A stretch of DNA of 64,000 nt from Clostridia bacterium (GTDB taxonomy: Bacteria; Bacillota; Clostridia; Oscillospirales; Acutalibacteraceae). Below the pieces are notes generated by a model that had not been told where the DNA came from, did no database searches, and saw only the letters and a program-made list of their open reading frames with translations. Below, in pieces: positions 23,994 through 31,249 of this stretch (positions are counted from its first letter, which is position 1; every line of letters begins with the position of its first letter). A program made the position numbers and the translations under genes. The stretch is from contig JAFYNR010000012.1 of the NCBI GenBank assembly GCA_017548045.1, positions 62,001 to 126,000 of the forward strand. The letters are read 5' to 3'.

Positions 23994-24365
23994 TTATGAG
24001 ATAGCGTTGCTGATTGTGTATTCCGAAATAACCTTGCCGCCCTTAAGGTGCTTCTCAATAACCTCAGCAGCCTTTTCGGGGGTCATTTTGATGTAGGTAA
24101 CCTTTTCTTTGTCTGCCTCAAAGATTTCAACAACGGGCTCGTACTGGCAAACACCGATACAGCCTGTCTGTGAAACGGTAACCTTCTCTGCAAGACCTGC
24201 GTTGCTTACGCCTTCAACGAATGCGTTGAGAACGGGTCTTGCACCTGCTGCGATACCGCAGGTTGCCATACCGACAACTACTCTGATTTCGCCGCTGCCT
24301 TCACGAAGAACAACCTTGTCCTTCATCTTTTCTCTGATTGCTGCAAGCTCAGCCAATGATTTCAT
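23994..24365 (-). CDS. hndB: [2Fe-2S] hydrogenase subunit (HndB-like)
   Basis: 123 residues: a short helical N-terminus (SLAELAAIREKMKDKV) and a thioredoxin-like ferredoxin fold with Cys ligands in VGMATCGIAAGA and SQTGCIGVCQYEP. It resembles HndB, which sits between NuoE- and NuoF-like subunits and relays electrons. It directly precedes hndC by 16 bp. Size is normal for the family. Confidence 0.88.
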   Translation of the reverse strand: MKSLAELAAIREKMKDKVVLREGSGEIRVVVGMATCGIAAGARPVLNAFVEGVSNAGLAEKVTVSQTGCIGVCQYEPVVEIFEADKEKVTYIKMTPEKAAEVIEKHLKGGKVISEYTISNAIS

Positions 24366-24398
24366 AGTATCTATCCTCTCTTTAAATATTAAACATTA

Positions 24399-24950
24399 TT
24401 ATTCAATGGATTCATAGCCCTCTCTGAGGTAGCCTTCAATCCATTTTATAACTTCGTAATTGTCAAGCGGAACGTCACCGAGAATTTCCCGAAGCTCCCT
24501 TGTATCAAGCTCAACGGAGCCTTTATCCGTGATATGCTCAAACCGCCACTCAATGTGGGGCGAGCCCTGAATAAGCGTTGTCACGGTTGAAACCATATCC
24601 CCTACGGGAGTGAAATCAAAGTGATTCATATAAAATTCCGCCGTAACCGTTGTTCCGTGCTTTTCGGGGTTATCCTTTTCGCTGACGGAAGCTATTGTTA
24701 TTCCTCCCCCCGTCTGCTCAGCCGCAAGCTTCAGCAGAGGTACACCCATACCGACGCTCCTTGTAGTGCGTGTGGTGTAGAAAGGATTCATAACGTTTTT
24801 AACGGTTTCTTCGCTCATTCCGCAGCCGTCATCCTCAATGATGAGAGTCAGCCTGCCGTCTGCCTCAATGAGCTTTATAAGAATGTTCTCTGCCCTTGCC
24901 TTGACGGAATTCATTGCAACGTCAAGAACGTTCAGTGATAACTCTTTCAT
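24399..24950 (-). CDS. Stand-alone HATPase (sensor kinase-like ATP-binding protein)
   Basis: 183 residues. The first 120 are a GHKL ATPase fold: N-box MNSVKARAENI, G1 DDGCGMS, G2 GVGxP variant reading VGMGVPLLKLA, and HGTTVTAEF strand. The last 60 residues are a separate small domain ending in an acidic tail. There is no phospho-acceptor His domain. It lies within the hydrogenase operon and overlaps the PHP gene by ATGA, so it is translated with it. Its role (kinase acting in trans or ATP-dependent switch) is inferred only from context. Confidence 0.8.
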   Translation of the reverse strand: MKELSLNVLDVAMNSVKARAENILIKLIEADGRLTLIIEDDGCGMSEETVKNVMNPFYTTRTTRSVGMGVPLLKLAAEQTGGGITIASVSEKDNPEKHGTTVTAEFYMNHFDFTPVGDMVSTVTTLIQGSPHIEWRFEHITDKGSVELDTRELREILGDVPLDNYEVIKWIEGYLREGYESIE

Positions 24951-25681
24951 AAACCCTTCAGCCTTTCAAAAAGCTTTTTGCGGATATTTTCGGGAGTTTC
25001 CTCCTCAACGTCAAGCTCAAAGCAGTTGAGCCTTCCGCTGATATCCCAGAGATAATGTGCATCTGACGAAACAACGAGGGGCTTACCCTCAATAATCGGG
25101 AATTTTTCTTTGTATTCACCGATTTTATCGCTGTCGTGAAATTCCGCACAGGGGAAATAAGGCATTTCGGGGAACACACCCAGAGTTGCGATAATTCCGT
25201 TTGCCTCTCTGTCGATATGTGCAGGGTAGCATATGCCGCCAAAGTGCTCAACCAGTGAGGGTGCTTCGTCAACGGTAATCAGGGTTGCGTTTGAAAGAAG
25301 ATAATCGTCAACTCCGATAACCTCATCGTTTTCGTCCATTATCATCTGCTGACCGAAAATATCAACACGGTTTTTGAACGGTATTCTGCGCGTATTCACT
25401 TCCTCGCTGAATTTCAGCGCATCATCCAGCCTTTCAAAAAGGCAGACAAGGTGAATATCCTCCGCAGTTGTAAGCTCCATACCTGCAACGGGCACAATTC
25501 CGTTTGCCTCAGCGGTTTTGAAAAAGGCGGGACAGTTAAGGCAGGTGTTGTGGTCTGTCAGTGCCATAATATCCAGCTTTGCAACAACGCCCATACCCGC
25601 AATGTTGTTGGGGGTCATATCGTCGTCACCGCAGGGGGAAAGGCAGGAGTGAATATGCAGGTCGTAATAATACTTCTTCAT
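24947..25681 (-). CDS. PHP-domain phosphoesterase
   Basis: 244 residues from ATG 25681; a longer frame upstream reads through the DRTGG gene and is rejected. The PHP metal-binding motifs are visible: DLHIHSCLSPCGDDD at the start, ALTDHNTCLNCPAF, an HIDREANG segment and SSDAHYLWDI near the end. Such proteins hydrolyse phosphate esters or phosphodiesters with a trinuclear metal site. Its presence between DRTGG and HATPase genes in a hydrogenase operon suggests a nucleotide or phospho-signal role; the substrate is unknown. Confidence 0.85.
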   Translation of the reverse strand: MKKYYYDLHIHSCLSPCGDDDMTPNNIAGMGVVAKLDIMALTDHNTCLNCPAFFKTAEANGIVPVAGMELTTAEDIHLVCLFERLDDALKFSEEVNTRRIPFKNRVDIFGQQMIMDENDEVIGVDDYLLSNATLITVDEAPSLVEHFGGICYPAHIDREANGIIATLGVFPEMPYFPCAEFHDSDKIGEYKEKFPIIEGKPLVVSSDAHYLWDISGRLNCFELDVEEETPENIRKKLFERLKGL

Positions 25682-25682
25682 A

Positions 25683-26009
25683 TCAGAGCCTTGATGCCAA
25701 TGCCATTGCCGTTTCGTAGGCAGGCATATGAGCAGTGAGAACGTTGATGCCCTTTGACTCGGCAGTTTCCTTAACCGTGCCGTCAAGCTCAACACCCTCG
25801 GCAAGAATAACGCAGGCAACGTCCGCAAGTGCGGCAACGGCGGCAACGTTGATGTTGGACATTATTGTTATCCACGCATCATCCGCCTTGGCACGACCCA
25901 TTACCCAGCTGAGAAGGTCGCCGATATAAACACCGCCGATTTTCCTCTCCCCGTCAGGCAAGGTTACTGCCTCGAAGCCCTGCACGGCGGCAAGCTCACT
26001 GACTGTCAT
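25683..26009 (-). CDS. DRTGG-domain protein (first copy)
   Basis: 108 residues from ATG 26009, 8 bases after GGAGG. The fold is a single DRTGG domain (IMSNINVAAVAALADVACVILAEG, cited as IMSNINVAAVAAL), a module also present in phosphotransacetylase and CBS-containing pyrophosphatases. It overlaps the H-cluster-like sensor gene by 14 bp. A second DRTGG protein is encoded two genes upstream, and both are in the same operon. Probably a small ligand-sensing partner; ligand unknown. Confidence 0.75.
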   Translation of the reverse strand: MTVSELAAVQGFEAVTLPDGERKIGGVYIGDLLSWVMGRAKADDAWITIMSNINVAAVAALADVACVILAEGVELDGTVKETAESKGINVLTAHMPAYETAMALASRL

Positions 26010-27294
26010 CGCGCTCACCTCCGTCGTATTCTCTGATGTATTTTCTGATAAGATCCTTATAAGCGATTATGCACTCGTTTCTGTCTGCATTACCCATAAC
26101 GATATCCTCTGCAAAGGCACGGCAATTGGGTGCACCGCAGGAGCCGCAGTCAATGCCGGGCAATTCCCTACGCAGTGCCTGAATCTTTGCCATAAGCCTC
26201 ATTGACTCGCCTATACTGTCGCTGAGTCTGTTGAGAGGCTTGTAGCTTGGCATATCGGGGAGGAATTTCTCACCCGGAATGTAGCTTTCGTCCTCGGGTA
26301 CGGAGTTGAGAGCGATGGGCATATAACGCCTCAGGGTGTGAAGTCTGTTTTTTGCAACGTAGGGATTTTCAATGGTAAGCACTCCGCCTACGCATCCGCC
26401 GGGGCAGGCGTTAAGCTCAACAAAATCGATGGGCGGTATGTTGCCGTCTTCAATCTGGTCGAGCACGGAGATAACGTTATTGATGCCGTCCGCCGCAAGA
26501 ATTTTATCGTTGAGAAGTGCGGAACCTTCGCCGCCGCAGATAGCCCAGCTTACGCCGATTCTGCCTGACTGTGACGATATGTCGCAATTCCTGTCACGAT
26601 TCATAACGTTTATGAGCCTGAGATAAATCTCGCTCATTGATACAACAAGGTCAACCGCACTTTTGTAGCTGCCGAAGCCGTTTCGCGCATAACTCACCTT
26701 TGCGGGGCAGGGAGAAATGAAGCAGGTGCATATTTCTTCCCTCTTGAGCTCGGGATGAGCCTTCAGCGCCTCCTCCTTCGCCATTGCGGCGGCAACCTCC
26801 ATGGGAGGAAGCAGAGGCAGAAGATTATCCTTCAGAAACGGGAAACGCAGAGCAATAAGCCTTGCAACAACGGGACACGCCGTGCTGATAACGGGCTTTT
26901 TGATGCCTTCGGTCTGCAGATAAACCCTTGTGTAGTCAGATACAAGCTCAGCCGCCTTCGCAACCTCAAACACCTCGTCGAAGCCGATATCAAGCAAGCC
27001 CTGAATCACATAGCCCACGTTGTCAAGATTATCGAACTGCGCCATAAGTGCAGGTGCGGGCAGGGCGATTTTGTATCTGTAATTTTTAATTTCATCAAAA
27101 GAGTTGCATATACTCTTTTTTGCATTGTTGGGGCAGTTTCTTATACACTCGCCGCAGTCAATGCATCTTTCGGAATCAATCACCGCACAGCCGTTACGCA
27201 CTCGGATTGCCTCTGTGGGGCAATGCTTCATGCAGGTTGTGCAGCCCGTGCATTTTGACGAATCAAGGGACACGGAATGGATGTATGTATTCAT
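25996..27294 (-). CDS. H-cluster-like Fe-S protein with CFeSP-type C-terminal domain (putative redox sensor)
   Basis: 432 residues. Two [4Fe-4S] sites (CTGCTTCMKHCP, CIDCGECIRNCP) lead into an [FeFe]-hydrogenase-like domain with loops STACPVVARL, ISPCPAKVSY and ELNACPGGCVGG. The four cluster-ligand Cys are kept, but the proton-transfer Cys of loop 1 is Ala and the third loop lacks GGQP. A final [4Fe-4S] domain reads DCGSCGAPNCRAFAEDI, as in RnfB and corrinoid Fe-S proteins. This fits sensory (HydS-like) rather than catalytic hydrogenases, here without a PAS domain. It sits inside the hnd operon between DRTGG/PHP and HATPase/DRTGG genes. Confidence 0.85.
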   Translation of the reverse strand: MNTYIHSVSLDSSKCTGCTTCMKHCPTEAIRVRNGCAVIDSERCIDCGECIRNCPNNAKKSICNSFDEIKNYRYKIALPAPALMAQFDNLDNVGYVIQGLLDIGFDEVFEVAKAAELVSDYTRVYLQTEGIKKPVISTACPVVARLIALRFPFLKDNLLPLLPPMEVAAAMAKEEALKAHPELKREEICTCFISPCPAKVSYARNGFGSYKSAVDLVVSMSEIYLRLINVMNRDRNCDISSQSGRIGVSWAICGGEGSALLNDKILAADGINNVISVLDQIEDGNIPPIDFVELNACPGGCVGGVLTIENPYVAKNRLHTLRRYMPIALNSVPEDESYIPGEKFLPDMPSYKPLNRLSDSIGESMRLMAKIQALRRELPGIDCGSCGAPNCRAFAEDIVMGNADRNECIIAYKDLIRKYIREYDGGERDDSQ

Positions 27295-27313
27295 CCGAAA
27301 ACCAACCTCCGAA

Positions 27314-27736
27314 TCAGTAATTGACCTTCATCGTGATGGTCGTTCCAACGCCTACAACCGAGTCAATGTGCATATAGTCGGTGTAGCGCTTCATATTCGG
27401 CAGACCCATACCTGCGCCGAAGCCCAGCGAACGGACGTTGTCGGGGGCTGTTGAGAAGCCCTCCTGCATAGCCTGTTCGATGTTGGGAATACCGGGACCT
27501 GTGTCCTTAAGAATAATTTCAACACTTTCGTCGCTGACGATAACCTCCGCAACGCCGCCGTGTGCGTGGATAACCATATTGATTTCACCCTCGTACATTG
27601 CGATTGAAACCCTGCGGATTGTTTCGGGGTCAATGCCAAGCTCGCGCAGATTCTTTTTGACCTGAACGGAAGCCTGACCTGCCGACGTAAAATTATCGCC
27701 GTCAACTTCAAAGTGAAAAACCAAGGGTTCAGCCAT
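27314..27736 (-). CDS. Anti-sigma-type ATPase (RsbW/SpoIIAB-like)
   Basis: 140 residues from ATG 27736, which overlaps the DRTGG stop by 8 bp (ATGGCTGA). The GHKL fold shows N-box RRVSIAMYEGEINMVIHA, G1 LKDTGPGIP, and G2 FGAGMGLPNMKR with closing VGVGTTITMKV. Size and motifs match serine-kinase anti-sigma factors. With the second HATPase downstream it may form a phosphorylation switch for hydrogenase synthesis or activity. No cognate sigma or STAS antagonist is encoded here. Confidence 0.8.
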   Translation of the reverse strand: MAEPLVFHFEVDGDNFTSAGQASVQVKKNLRELGIDPETIRRVSIAMYEGEINMVIHAHGGVAEVIVSDESVEIILKDTGPGIPNIEQAMQEGFSTAPDNVRSLGFGAGMGLPNMKRYTDYMHIDSVVGVGTTITMKVNY

Positions 27737-28085
27737 GTAATTCACCATTTCCTTTAAGTCCGTTTGAATAGAGTATGCCGCAGGCTTCATACATACGCTT
27801 GGGCGTTGTAAGAATAACCATTCCGCTTTCTTTCGCAAGGTCGATCATATCCTGCGAAGGCTGCTTGGAACGGACAAACACAATGCAGAGCATATCCATC
27901 ATTTCAGCGGTTCTGATAACCTGGGCGTTGACAAGGCCCGTCATAAGCACCGCCTGTTCTTTAACGTATGCAAGAACGTCGCTCATCATATCGCTTCCGC
28001 AGGCGGAATGTATCTCTTTATCAAGATTTTCGCCGCCGCAAAGCACCTGAGCACCCAGTAAATCTTTAATGTCATTGATTGTCAT
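27729..28085 (-). CDS. DRTGG-domain protein (second copy)
   Basis: 118 residues from ATG 28085, 8 bases after GAGGG. Opening MTINDIKDLLGAQVLCGG and the LMTGLVNAQVIRTAEMMDM region match a lone DRTGG module. It overlaps the anti-sigma-type ATPase gene by 8 bp, which implies coupled translation and often a physical partner. Only modest identity to the first copy is visible, so the two are old paralogs. Confidence 0.75.
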   Translation of the reverse strand: MTINDIKDLLGAQVLCGGENLDKEIHSACGSDMMSDVLAYVKEQAVLMTGLVNAQVIRTAEMMDMLCIVFVRSKQPSQDMIDLAKESGMVILTTPKRMYEACGILYSNGLKGNGELHG

Positions 28086-28111
28086 TGCCGAATCCCTCAT
28101 TTTCAAGTGGA

Positions 28112-28609
28112 TTAGTTCTGGTATTTTGCGATGATATCGGGAATTTCGTCGGGAGTTACTCTGCCGTATACGTCATCGTTGATTGTAAAAACGGGAGCAA
28201 GACCGCAGGCACCGATGCAGCGGCAAGCCTCAACAGAGAATTTAAGGTCGGCTGTGCATTCGCCGGGAGCTACGCCGAGAACTTCACAGATCTTATCGAG
28301 AATTTCCTGTGAGCCCTTAACGTAACATGCTGTGCCGAGACAAACAGAGATGTTGTACTGTCCCTTGGGTGTGAGTGAGAAAAGTGCATAGAAGCTTGCT
28401 ACGCCGTAAACCTTCTGAAGGGGAACACCCATACCGTCTGCGATCATCTTCTGAACCTCGATGGGCAGATAACCGTAAATGTTCTGTGCCTCCTGCATAA
28501 CGTGCATAAGCATGCTCTTGTCGCCGGCGCACTCGGCAATAATTGCCTTGAGCTGTGCCTCCTGCTCGGGAGTGCCGGTGAAGGGTAAGTTGCTAATCTT
28601 TTTCAGCAT
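28112..28609 (-). CDS. hndA: Hydrogenase [2Fe-2S] subunit (NuoE-like)
   Basis: 165 residues from ATG 28609 (AGGAGG 9 bases upstream; an intervening ATG makes only two codons). The N-terminal helical bundle (DKSMLMHVMQEAQNIYGYLP) and C-terminal thioredoxin-like fold with C-x4-C (CLGTACYVKG) and CRCIGACG ligands define NuoE/HydC. It is the first gene of the ten-gene minus-strand hydrogenase operon and transfers electrons with the NuoF-like subunit. Confidence 0.93.
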   Translation of the reverse strand: MLKKISNLPFTGTPEQEAQLKAIIAECAGDKSMLMHVMQEAQNIYGYLPIEVQKMIADGMGVPLQKVYGVASFYALFSLTPKGQYNISVCLGTACYVKGSQEILDKICEVLGVAPGECTADLKFSVEACRCIGACGLAPVFTINDDVYGRVTPDEIPDIIAKYQN

Positions 28610-28692
28610 TAAGCCATTCCTCCTGAATGAAAATTTTTGCTGTTTAATAAAACACAAATTTACGATGCAGTCCTAAGATTTAAGCATAATCC

Positions 28693-28715
28693 TGCATTCT
28701 AATGCATTATAACAT
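28693..28715 (-). promoter_or_regulatory. Hydrogenase operon promoter with operator palindrome
   Basis: On the minus strand TGTTATAAT is an extended -10 (28707-28715). The perfect palindrome TGCATT-ct-AATGCA at 28693-28706 abuts it at the start-site side, a good place for a repressor. The leader then runs about 90 bases to hndA. The rest of the 294-base gap to 28904 holds only the plus-strand promoter and one hairpin. Confidence 0.5.
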
Positions 28716-28805
28716 ATTAAAACAAAAAATGCTACTTTTTTATCGATATTTTTTGCACGAATACACACAAATTTTTATGAATTTTTTGTATAAATATTCT
28801 CTTTT

Positions 28806-28831
28806 GCAGGCTTGATTATTCAATCCTGCAT
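28806..28831. other. Inverted repeat in the hnd/methylase intergenic region
   Basis: TGCAGG-c-TTGA-ttat-TCAA-t-CCTGCA forms a 10-pair hairpin with one mismatch. The half CCTGCATT also occurs at 28691 beside the hnd promoter. It may be an operator or a weak terminator; there is only a short T-run. Confidence 0.45.
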
Positions 28832-28845
28832 TTTATGCGCTCCGA

Positions 28846-28875
28846 TTGACAACGTATGCCGTTTCGTGATATTAT
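28846..28875 (+). promoter_or_regulatory. Promoter of the RlmI-like gene
   Basis: TTGACA (28846-28851), 18 bases, TATTAT (28870-28875). Confidence 0.7.
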
Positions 28876-28903
28876 TGTAAAAAAATCAGAAGTGGTATGA
28901 TAT

Positions 28904-30127
28904 ATGAAAAACAAACGCAATTTCCCTTTTGTCACCGTAACCAAAAAAGCCGAAGCGTCAATCAAAAGAGGGCATCCCTGGGTGTACGATGCTGAAATCA
29001 CGCAATCCGCAGGCGAATTCGAAAACGGCTGCCTCGTTGACGTACTTTCTCTCAAAGGCTCCTATCTGGGCACGGGATTTTTAAGCGAAAAAAGTAAAAT
29101 CAGAATAAGAATTCTCTCCTCAAACGCAAACGAAGCCTTCTCCGACGCATTCTGGGAAAGAAGACTCCGTTATGCGGTGGATTACAGAAAAACCGTTATG
29201 GGTGACGATTTCAGCAACTGCCGCCTTATTTTCGGCGAAGCCGACGGTCTGCCAGGGCTGACTGTTGACAGATTCTCTGACATTCTCGTTGCTCAGGTGC
29301 TTTCCTACGGTATGGAGAAAATCAAGGATATGATTTACAAAACCCTTGTGAAAATCCTTCGTGACGACGGCGAAGAAATCAGCGGTGTTTTTGAGCGTAA
29401 CGATGTTGCAATCCGTGAGCTTGAAGGGCTTTCGCAGTATAAGGGCTGGTATGAAGCAATACCCCATCCCGATTCCCCCGTAACCGAAATCTGCGAAAAC
29501 GGAATAAAATATTTTGTTGACGTTGAAAACGGTCAGAAAACAGGATTTTTCCTTGACCAGAAATACAACCGTCTTGCGGTTTCAAAAATCGCAAAAGGCA
29601 AAAAAGTTCTTGACTGCTTTACTCACACAGGCTCCTTTGCTCTCAATGCCGCAATGGGTGGCGCAGAGAGAGTAACCGCTGTTGACATATCCGAAACCGC
29701 AGTTAAAATGGCTCGGGCAAATGCAGAAAGAAACGGTCTTGACGGCAGAATGGATTTTCTTGCCGCCGACGTTTTCGACCTTCTTCCCCAACTTGAAGCA
29801 AAGGGCGGAAAGCCTTATGATTTCATCATTCTCGACCCTCCCGCATTCACAAAAAGCCGTAAAACCGTAAGGAATGCAGAGAAGGGCTACAAGGAAATCA
29901 ACTACCGTGCAATGAAGCTTCTCCCCCGAGGAGGCTACCTTGCAACCTGCTCCTGCTCCCACTTTATGCGTAACGATTTATTCGTAAAAATGCTTCACGA
30001 TGCCGCCGCAGACGCAGGGGTACAGTTAAAGCAGATCGAAGCCCGTCAGCAGTGCTGCGACCATCCCGTTTTGTGGAACGTGCCCGAAACGGATTACCTT
30101 AAATTTTATATTTTTCAGGTGGTGTAA
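28904..30127 (+). CDS. Class I rRNA methyltransferase (RlmI/YwbD-like)
   Basis: 407 residues. An N-terminal PUA domain (KAEASIKRGHPWVYDAEI, about 10-80) binds RNA; a central domain and a Rossmann SAM-binding domain follow (VLDCFTHTGSFALNAAMGGA, cited as CFTHTGSFALN; VTAVDISE). The catalytic motif is LDPPAFTKSR, and CSCSHFM occurs near the end. It matches the RlmI group that makes 5-methylcytosine in 23S rRNA. The 3-bp gap to the next gene indicates co-transcription. Confidence 0.9.
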   Translation: MKNKRNFPFVTVTKKAEASIKRGHPWVYDAEITQSAGEFENGCLVDVLSLKGSYLGTGFLSEKSKIRIRILSSNANEAFSDAFWERRLRYAVDYRKTVMGDDFSNCRLIFGEADGLPGLTVDRFSDILVAQVLSYGMEKIKDMIYKTLVKILRDDGEEISGVFERNDVAIRELEGLSQYKGWYEAIPHPDSPVTEICENGIKYFVDVENGQKTGFFLDQKYNRLAVSKIAKGKKVLDCFTHTGSFALNAAMGGAERVTAVDISETAVKMARANAERNGLDGRMDFLAADVFDLLPQLEAKGGKPYDFIILDPPAFTKSRKTVRNAEKGYKEINYRAMKLLPRGGYLATCSCSHFMRNDLFVKMLHDAAADAGVQLKQIEARQQCCDHPVLWNVPETDYLKFYIFQVV

Positions 30128-30130
30128 ATT

Positions 30131-31024
30131 ATGTTTTATTCAAACTGGATGTCATACATCAAAGACGATACGAAAATCACCAAAATCGCAATGCCCGGCT
30201 CCCACAATTCCGCAACAATGGGTATGAATAAATTTGCAAGATGTCAGGGCGGCTCACTTTATGATCAGGCAATGCACGGCGTGCGTATGTTTGACATAAG
30301 GCTCAAGGCAACAAAAAAGGGCGAGCTTATCGTTGCACACGGTCTTATAAACGGTATGCCTGCAGAGCAGGCTTTCGAAAATCTTCAGAGGCTTCTTGAC
30401 ACCACAAACGAGTTTTTTGTTATCAGCCTTCAGACCTATATGAATCAAGGGTTCGGTCCCGTAACCTTGAGATATAAAAGCAACACAGCCGAAACAAACA
30501 GGCTTATCCGCAAGTATCTCAGCCCCGAAAAATACGCCCTTACCGACGTTGAGGATATCGGCACGCTGACCATCGGCGATATACGCAGATCGGGCAAAAA
30601 ATACATACTTCTCAATGCGAACAAGGAGTATGATTTCAGCAGCGACGTGCTTATGTACGGCCCCTGGAATCCCACTGTTTTCGGCTATAAGCCCGAAAAA
30701 TTCATAAAGGAAATCCAGAAATATCTGCTTGAATTCGAGGACAGCGGCTTCCATTGGCTTCAGACCCAGCAGACCCCCAACCCCGGCACGGAAAACGGCT
30801 GGCTGAAATGGCCCGACGACCTTGACGAAATCATCAGAGGATATTTTCCGCAGCTCATTTCGGATATTGCCGCAGACCCCGTTATGCTTGAAAGAGCGAA
30901 CATCATCGCAGGCGATTTTATGAGCCGTGACAACTTCAAAACAAACCTTATTCTCCGCCTGAATCTTCTCAAAGGCATTGTAAAAGATGAGCTTGTTGAG
31001 GAATATACCAACTTCATAAGATAA
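30131..31024 (+). CDS. PI-PLC X-domain protein, cytoplasmic
   Basis: 297 residues with the phosphatidylinositol-specific phospholipase C X domain: MPGSHNSATMG with His25, VRMFDIRLK with Asp55 and Arg57, and IVAHGL with His70, the two His being the general acid/base pair. No signal peptide or membrane helix is seen, whereas bacterial PI-PLCs are usually secreted. It lies 3 bp after an rRNA methylase and before a terminator. A substrate other than phosphatidylinositol is possible. Confidence 0.82.
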   Translation: MFYSNWMSYIKDDTKITKIAMPGSHNSATMGMNKFARCQGGSLYDQAMHGVRMFDIRLKATKKGELIVAHGLINGMPAEQAFENLQRLLDTTNEFFVISLQTYMNQGFGPVTLRYKSNTAETNRLIRKYLSPEKYALTDVEDIGTLTIGDIRRSGKKYILLNANKEYDFSSDVLMYGPWNPTVFGYKPEKFIKEIQKYLLEFEDSGFHWLQTQQTPNPGTENGWLKWPDDLDEIIRGYFPQLISDIAADPVMLERANIIAGDFMSRDNFKTNLILRLNLLKGIVKDELVEEYTNFIR

Positions 31025-31026
31025 GC

Positions 31027-31054
31027 AAAAAGGCGGTCAGCAGACCGCCTTTTT
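31027..31054 (+). terminator. Terminator after the PI-PLC gene
   Basis: AAAAAGGCGGTC and GACCGCCTTTTT pair around AGCA. Confidence 0.92.
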
Positions 31055-31099
31055 AGAATTCATAAAATATCCTATGACCGTTAAAATTAAATTCATACT

Positions 31100-31225
31100 G
31101 AATTAATATTTCGGGGGTATTATTTAAGCGTACCAGGCAGGAGCCGCAACCTGCAGGGTACATACGCAATACCCCTCCTCAATTCAACCCCATGCAGAAG
31201 ACGGTGCCCTCGGGTGCCGTCTTCT
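31100..31225 (+). ncRNA. Candidate stand-alone structured RNA with its own terminator
   Basis: Outer pairs GAATT (31100-31104)/AATTC (31180-31184) and GGGGTATT/AATACCCC enclose a long arm: GCG/CGC, TACC/GGTA and GCAGG/CCTGC with loop AGCCGCAA. A terminator follows, AAGACGG-TGCC with GG-TGCCGTCTT, then a T-rich tail. A weak promoter TTAAAA-17-TAATAT (31080-31108) may start it. The next gene is convergent, so this is not a leader of a coding gene. It does not match riboswitch classes I know. No protein frame explains the sequence. Confidence 0.55.
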
Positions 31226-31249
31226 TGCGTTTTATAAAACAAATTCGTA

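Noticed and set aside
25682..25846. N-terminal extension of the PHP protein
   Set aside because: The frame continues upstream only as the shadow of the overlapping DRTGG gene; the real start is at 25681 where the PHP motif begins.
28691..28720. Rex (NADH-sensing repressor) site at the hydrogenase promoter
   Set aside because: The palindrome TGCATT-ct-AATGCA does not fit the TTGTTAAN4TTAACAA plan.
31100..31225. ZTP, THF, cobalamin, SRP or 6S RNA
   Set aside because: Compared by eye with the conserved cores of these classes; none fits, so it is left as an unknown structured RNA.
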